From: Marisa cornuarietis
Lineage: Eukaryota > Mollusca > Gastropoda > Architaenioglossa > Ampullariidae
Length of the DNA: 64,000 bases
Direction of reading: 5' to 3'
Assembly (NCBI GenBank): GCA_004794655.1
Contig: SMMW01000634.1
Span: 1,398,501-1,462,500 of the forward strand
This document shows positions 60,420 through 64,000 of the stretch, piece after piece (the first letter of the stretch is position 1; the number at the start of each line of letters is the position of its first letter). The notes beneath the pieces are model-generated. The model did no database searches, had not been told where the DNA came from, and was given only the letters and a program-made list of their open reading frames with translations. The position numbers were made by a program, and so were the translations under genes.

Positions 60420-61314
60420 CTGTTATGAACATGTGTTATCACCCATGAACGTCGAAGTAACGAGGTTGTCGCCCTTGTACGAGTAGCGATTATCACCCCT
60501 GGTTTGAATGTTGATAGGGGGCGTTGTTTAGAAATTGGAAGAAGAAGCAGACGTGAGAGTCTGGGAGAAAGAGGAATTTGGTACAGAGGTTGGAATTAAT
60601 AGTACTGTGTGGATTAATATTAACTGTGTGAAGAAATAGCAACTGTGTGGATAAATAGTAACTGTGTGGATACATATTAACGGTGTAAAGAAATATTAAC
60701 TGTATGGAGAAAGAGTAACTGTGTGGAGAAATATTAACTGTGTGGTTCCTCGATTTATTAATTTTCTCAACTGCTGTGTGATCTCTTGAGAAGATCGTAG
60801 AACTGTGTGGAGAAATATTATCTGTGTGGTTCCTCGATTTACTAATTTTCTCAACTGCTGTGTGATCTCTTGAGAAGATCGTAGAACTGTGTGGATTTAC
60901 CTACTGTGGAATTTTTATTGACTTGGTCATTTGTCTGCCGTTAGACTGTCGGAGTTATTTGGTGAATGTAGGCTGTCCGTATGATCAACGCCAGAGAGCA
61001 AGACTGAAAGAGGGGAACTGTTTGCCGTGTCGACCCTTTCCCCCCCCAACAACAGAAGAAGAGAGAACTTGAAGGACTTTAATATAAACTGCTTAGATAT
61101 ATTTGTTTCGGTGCAAACTCAGTGTAGAATATTTGTGCTGAAGTTTTCTGTTGTTATTTAGTAAAGTATAGATTTACGTTCACCCGATTAATAGAAACGT
61201 TCGAGCCCATGTGCAGGTCTTTGTATTTTGTTGTGTGAAAGGACACGTGAAGAACGCTGTGAGATCAGTGTGTGTTGTGTGTGACCTGTCCACACTTTCC
61301 CTGCGTTCCTGACA
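60420..61314 (+). repeat. Probable 5' LTR
   Basis: It is proposed to start TGTTATGAACATGTG and end CGTTCCTGACA, two bases before the primer-binding site. The right boundary is well set by that site; the left is a guess from the TG start, since the 3' LTR is out of view. Inside are a 21-23 bp array (60604-60716) and an exact-length 84-bp duplication (60717-60800, 60801-60884). Confidence 0.55.
60717..60884. repeat. 84-bp tandem duplication inside the LTR
   Basis: Two 84-bp copies differ at only two or three positions. They start AACTGTGTGGAGAAATATTA and end TGAGAAGATCGTAG, and follow several 21-23 bp ACTGTGTGGA-type units. Such arrays often sit in the U3 promoter part of LTRs. Confidence 0.85.
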
Positions 61315-61315
61315 T

Positions 61316-61332
61316 TGGTGACCCCGACGTGA
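61316..61332 (+). promoter_or_regulatory. Primer-binding site, complementary to the 3' end of tRNA-Trp
   Basis: TGGTGACCCCGACGTGA is the complement of a tRNA 3' end reading TCACGTCGGGGTCA plus CCA, the animal tRNA-Trp acceptor and T arm as I recall it. It lies right after the CA end of the LTR, where minus-strand DNA synthesis would be primed. Confidence 0.8.
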
Positions 61333-62077
61333 CCTGTCGTGGGTTTGTTTCGTTTGGTACAGAGTCGGGTGAAAGTGTGTCTTCGATTCAGTGTTTGTGA
61401 TTCCCCTGGGACTTAGTGGTAGAAGGTTGGCAGTTAATTATTTATCTTTGAGAATTTTGCAAAGCGGTTGTACTTATTTATATTTGCTCAGTGTTTAAGT
61501 GTTACATGTTGGGCGTGGTGCAGTTTCCCCGTCTCCAGCTTCACGGGTCTACGGGTGTGTAAAGTTCTACCCGTAGTAAGGAATTAGCCTCTGTTTCTAC
61601 TTTGCCTCTCGTCTTTATTTTCCAAGCTCACTATTCTGTGTGAAAGTGTATGCAGAAACCGAAAGTGAGAGTGGATGTTCTCTATCCTGTAGTTATCTGT
61701 CTTGTTTTATTTTTATAAAAAAAAAATAATTCTGGGCCTTGCGTGTTCACTTATTAATTTATGTGAAGTCATTGGATGTTTGAATAAGTTGTCGCCCCTG
61801 GATTATTTTGATGTACTCGTACGGTACTTTAGGATTGTTAATAGATCTAGAAATCTGAGTGACTAGTTTTGAACAAGTTAAGACTGCTATTGATGTTATT
61901 TTGTAACCCAGTTGCATTCCTTGAAGATAATTTTTTTTGCCTGATTGATGTTGACATGCCAGTAGCTTAGACTTATTGCAATTCTGGTTGTATTTTCTGC
62001 CTTATTAGAAGCTTAGATAGTAGGGTGCTCCCTTTTTCTAAACACACTAGAGTAATTGTGTTGGATAGGTGTTAACC
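61333..62077. other. Retrotransposon leader, untranslated
   Basis: About 745 bp between the primer-binding site and the first ATG, T/G-rich and without an ORF of note. The packaging signal would be expected here. Confidence 0.55.
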
Positions 62078-62479
62078 ATGGCTGAATCCGTTAGGGAGGT
62101 AGCCGACTTTATGAAAGAAGGACAACTGTTGGGATTGAAAGAAGAAGCCCTTACAAAGTATGTATTTCAGTGTATTGAAAGGCAGGACAGATATACAGAA
62201 AGATTAGCCAGAGAGAAAGAAGCAGAAAGATTAGACAAAGAAAAAGAAGCTGACAGGATAGCTAAAGAAAAAGAAGCTGACAGGATAGCTAAAGAAAAAG
62301 AAGCTGACAGGATAGCTAAAGAAAAAGAAGCTGACAGGATAGCTAAAGAAAAAGAAGCTGACAGGATAGCTAAAGAAAAAGAAGCTGAAAGGGCCGCAAG
62401 AGAAAGAGAGGCCGAGCGTCAGTTCGAATTAGAGAAACTACGTTTAGAGAGAGACCGATTCCAGCGCGACGAGGAGTAA
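62078..62479 (+). CDS. Retrotransposon Gag N-terminal coiled-coil ORF
   Basis: ATG at 62078 in a good context (AACCATGG). It encodes 133 residues: MAESVREVADFMKEGQLLGL, a short helical head, then a charged coiled coil containing five exact copies of the nonapeptide KEKEADRIA. It ends in RDEE and TAA (62477-62479). In related elements this arm is normally continuous with Gag. Here the Gag frame starts right after the stop, shifted by +1, so this is either a programmed shift or a lesion. Confidence 0.8.
   Translation: MAESVREVADFMKEGQLLGLKEEALTKYVFQCIERQDRYTERLAREKEAERLDKEKEADRIAKEKEADRIAKEKEADRIAKEKEADRIAKEKEADRIAKEKEAERAAREREAERQFELEKLRLERDRFQRDEE
62249..62386. repeat. 27-bp coding tandem repeat, five copies
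   Basis: CTGACAGGATAGCTAAAGAA with AAAGAAG recurs at 62250, 62277, 62304, 62331 and 62358 without change. It encodes the nine-residue coiled-coil repeat. Confidence 0.93.
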
Positions 62480-62480
62480 T

Positions 62481-64000
62481 GGGAACCAAACCCCAAAAGG
62501 ACTCACACATAAACTCCCCGCCTTCAAAGAGGACGAAGACGATATCAACGCATTTTTGAATCGATTTGAGGCTCAGGCGCAGTCCCTTAAATGGACCAGA
62601 GATATCTGGCCATTACAAATCGCCACTTCTTTTCACGGAGAAGCCCTCCAGCTATATGATAACCTATGTGTACAGGGCCCCGTGGATTATGATGTGCTCA
62701 AAAGAGAACTATTACTCAAGTTTCAGTGCACAGCCGAAGGATACAGAGAAAAATTTAGATCGGTGAAACCCCAATCTCAAGAGTCAATGCATTCTTTTCA
62801 AGCCCGACTAATCGGATTGTTCAACAGGTGGATTGACTTATCCAAAGTCCAAAAAACTTATGAAGGATTGCATGATCTGCTAGTCAGAGAACAAATACTG
62901 CAAAGTGTATCTAGAGATTTAGCCGTATTTCTGAGAGAAAGAGATTTTCAGAACGCTAATGAAATGATTGACAGTGCTGAACGTTATCGCCAAGCACACC
63001 CCCAGAAATCTCCGGCAAGACGAACAGAAACTATCATGTTCGCAAATGTGGGACAAGCCACTCCTCCTTCTTCACCGCCAGCTCGCCCAAAGCAGGACAG
63101 ACACCAATTTACTTCTCCTCGATCTTCAAGACAACGAAATACTCCTCCCTACAGAAGGAATGAATCATGGAGGACTCCACCCCACTCCCCACCAATAAGA
63201 ACAGTTCCGAAGGAAGCACCAACGACCATATATGATCGAAACAGCCCTTGTCATCCTGATCGTTGGAAACCACCACGACGTTGCTTCAACTGTGGAGGAC
63301 TTGGACATATAGCGAAGGTTTGTCCAAGCTATAGACCCCAAGATAACACAAATGGAAATTGGAAAAATGAGAGCAACCCAACCCCAGCCAATGTTGCTAT
63401 TATGTGTTCAGTCACCGACGAGGAAGAATTGGGTAAACTACATCTGTATCCAGGACGGATTAGGGGACAGCAAGTTAAGGTGCTACGCGACTCAGGTGCA
63501 ACCATCTCCGGTATACGAGCCTCCTTGGTTCAACCACAGCACCGACTGAACGGGAAACAATCTTGTATTACCTTTGGTGGAAAGGCTGAAACCTTCCCTC
63601 TAGCACGTGTTCCAGTAGAGACACCTTTCTTCAGTGGAGACCTGAAATGTTGTGTCATCGAAAATCCAGTTGTCGATCTAATCATTGGAAACACGAGAGG
63701 TACAAAACGGGTGGTATTTGATGTACAAGAGAAAGAGTCAGAACCAACAGCAGCGGTTACCACACGCGCGCAATTCCAACGCCAGATGCAGGGACCTCAA
63801 CCCCTAACTCTACCACCAGTTCAATGGAATATAAAGAAGAACAACCGAATGGAATTACAGCTAAGCGATTCCTCACTAGAGAACATAAAAGAAGATGCAG
63901 AAGGTCGTGAGTGTAGACTGCCGTTAGAGATCAGGGACAAAGAAATTGCTCAACTCAAGGCCGAGATGGATGTTAACCAAAAGAAAAGAGATCGATTGGC
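62481..64000 (+). CDS. Retrotransposon Gag-protease polyprotein frame (open to window edge)
   Basis: The frame beginning at GGG 62481 stays open for 506 codons to the edge. It starts GNQTPKGLTHKLPAFKED, the usual entry into Ty3/gypsy capsid. YEGLHDLLVREQILQSVSRD and LAVFLRER (about 62858-62942) are the SCAN-like capsid C-terminal helices. A Pro/Arg-rich linker follows, then a CCHC knuckle CFNCGGLGHIAKVC (63282-63323) for RNA binding. The protease has active-site DSGA (63489-63500) and a flap-distal DLIIGN (63675-63692). The frame lacks an early in-frame ATG, so it depends on the preceding ORF or on a break. RT is beyond the window. Confidence 0.87.

Larger units (their letters stand above)
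60420..64000 (+). mobile_element. Ty3/gypsy-type LTR retrotransposon, 5' part (continues past window)
   Basis: Parts in order are a probable 5' LTR (60420-61314), a primer-binding site for tRNA-Trp (61316-61332), an untranslated leader, a coiled-coil ORF (62078-62479), and a long frame with SCAN-like Gag, CCHC knuckle and DSGA protease. RT, RNase H, integrase and the 3' LTR must lie to the right. The element is inserted in an acid phosphatase intron, in the opposite direction to the gene. Confidence 0.88.

Noticed and set aside
62566..63763. Additional ORFs overlapping Gag in other frames and on the minus strand
   Set aside because: They are shadows of the single long frame that carries the capsid, knuckle and protease motifs.

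Overview
The window reads as nuclear DNA of a lophotrochozoan animal, most likely a gastropod or other mollusc. It is AT-rich, has GT-AG introns from about 300 bp to over 10 kb, and carries dense decayed LINE, hAT, SINE-like and minisatellite material. The taxon is inferred from gene content and repeat style; no lineage-specific marker was checked. Only three protein genes can be supported, and all three had to be assembled from short exons.

(1) 1-5.5 kb, plus strand: the 3' part of ARPC2 (Arp2/3 complex subunit 2). Six exons with matching phases run to the stop at 5297-5299. The second-to-third exon intron holds a decayed LINE reverse-transcriptase fragment.

(2) 9.4-22 kb, minus strand, tail to tail with ARPC2: a complete parathyroid-hormone-receptor-like class B1 GPCR. 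It has 13 coding exons and about 559 residues: signal peptide, six-cysteine hormone-receptor domain, seven membrane helices and a 147-residue cytoplasmic final exon.

(3) 43.8-60.3 kb, minus strand: the 3' part of a membrane-anchored histidine acid phosphatase (ACP2/ACP3/ACP4 family). The catalytic His-Asp exon, the C-terminal Cys-rich part, a single membrane helix and a cytoplasmic tail are visible. The 5' exons lie beyond 64 kb.

Between genes 2 and 3 (22-43.8 kb) I see no host gene. That stretch holds a 1.1-kb element with long inverted termini and an internal foldback, two hAT-type MITE copies (one with a perfect 8-bp target duplication; a third copy sits in a receptor intron), SINE-like pieces, microsatellites and many unrelated 25-50 bp tandem repeats. 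The phosphatase introns contain two large minisatellites: a 46-bp unit, 17 copies, and a 20-bp unit organised into a 60-bp higher-order repeat. They also contain a LINE RT fragment and, at the right edge, a Ty3/gypsy-type LTR retrotransposon inserted antisense to the gene. That element shows a likely 5' LTR, a tRNA-Trp primer-binding site, a coiled-coil leader ORF, a SCAN-like Gag, a CCHC knuckle and an aspartic protease; its RT lies outside the window.

Nothing here looks like a bacterial-type system or a gene cluster acting in one pathway. The three genes (actin nucleation, peptide-hormone reception, acid phosphatase) are functionally independent neighbours.
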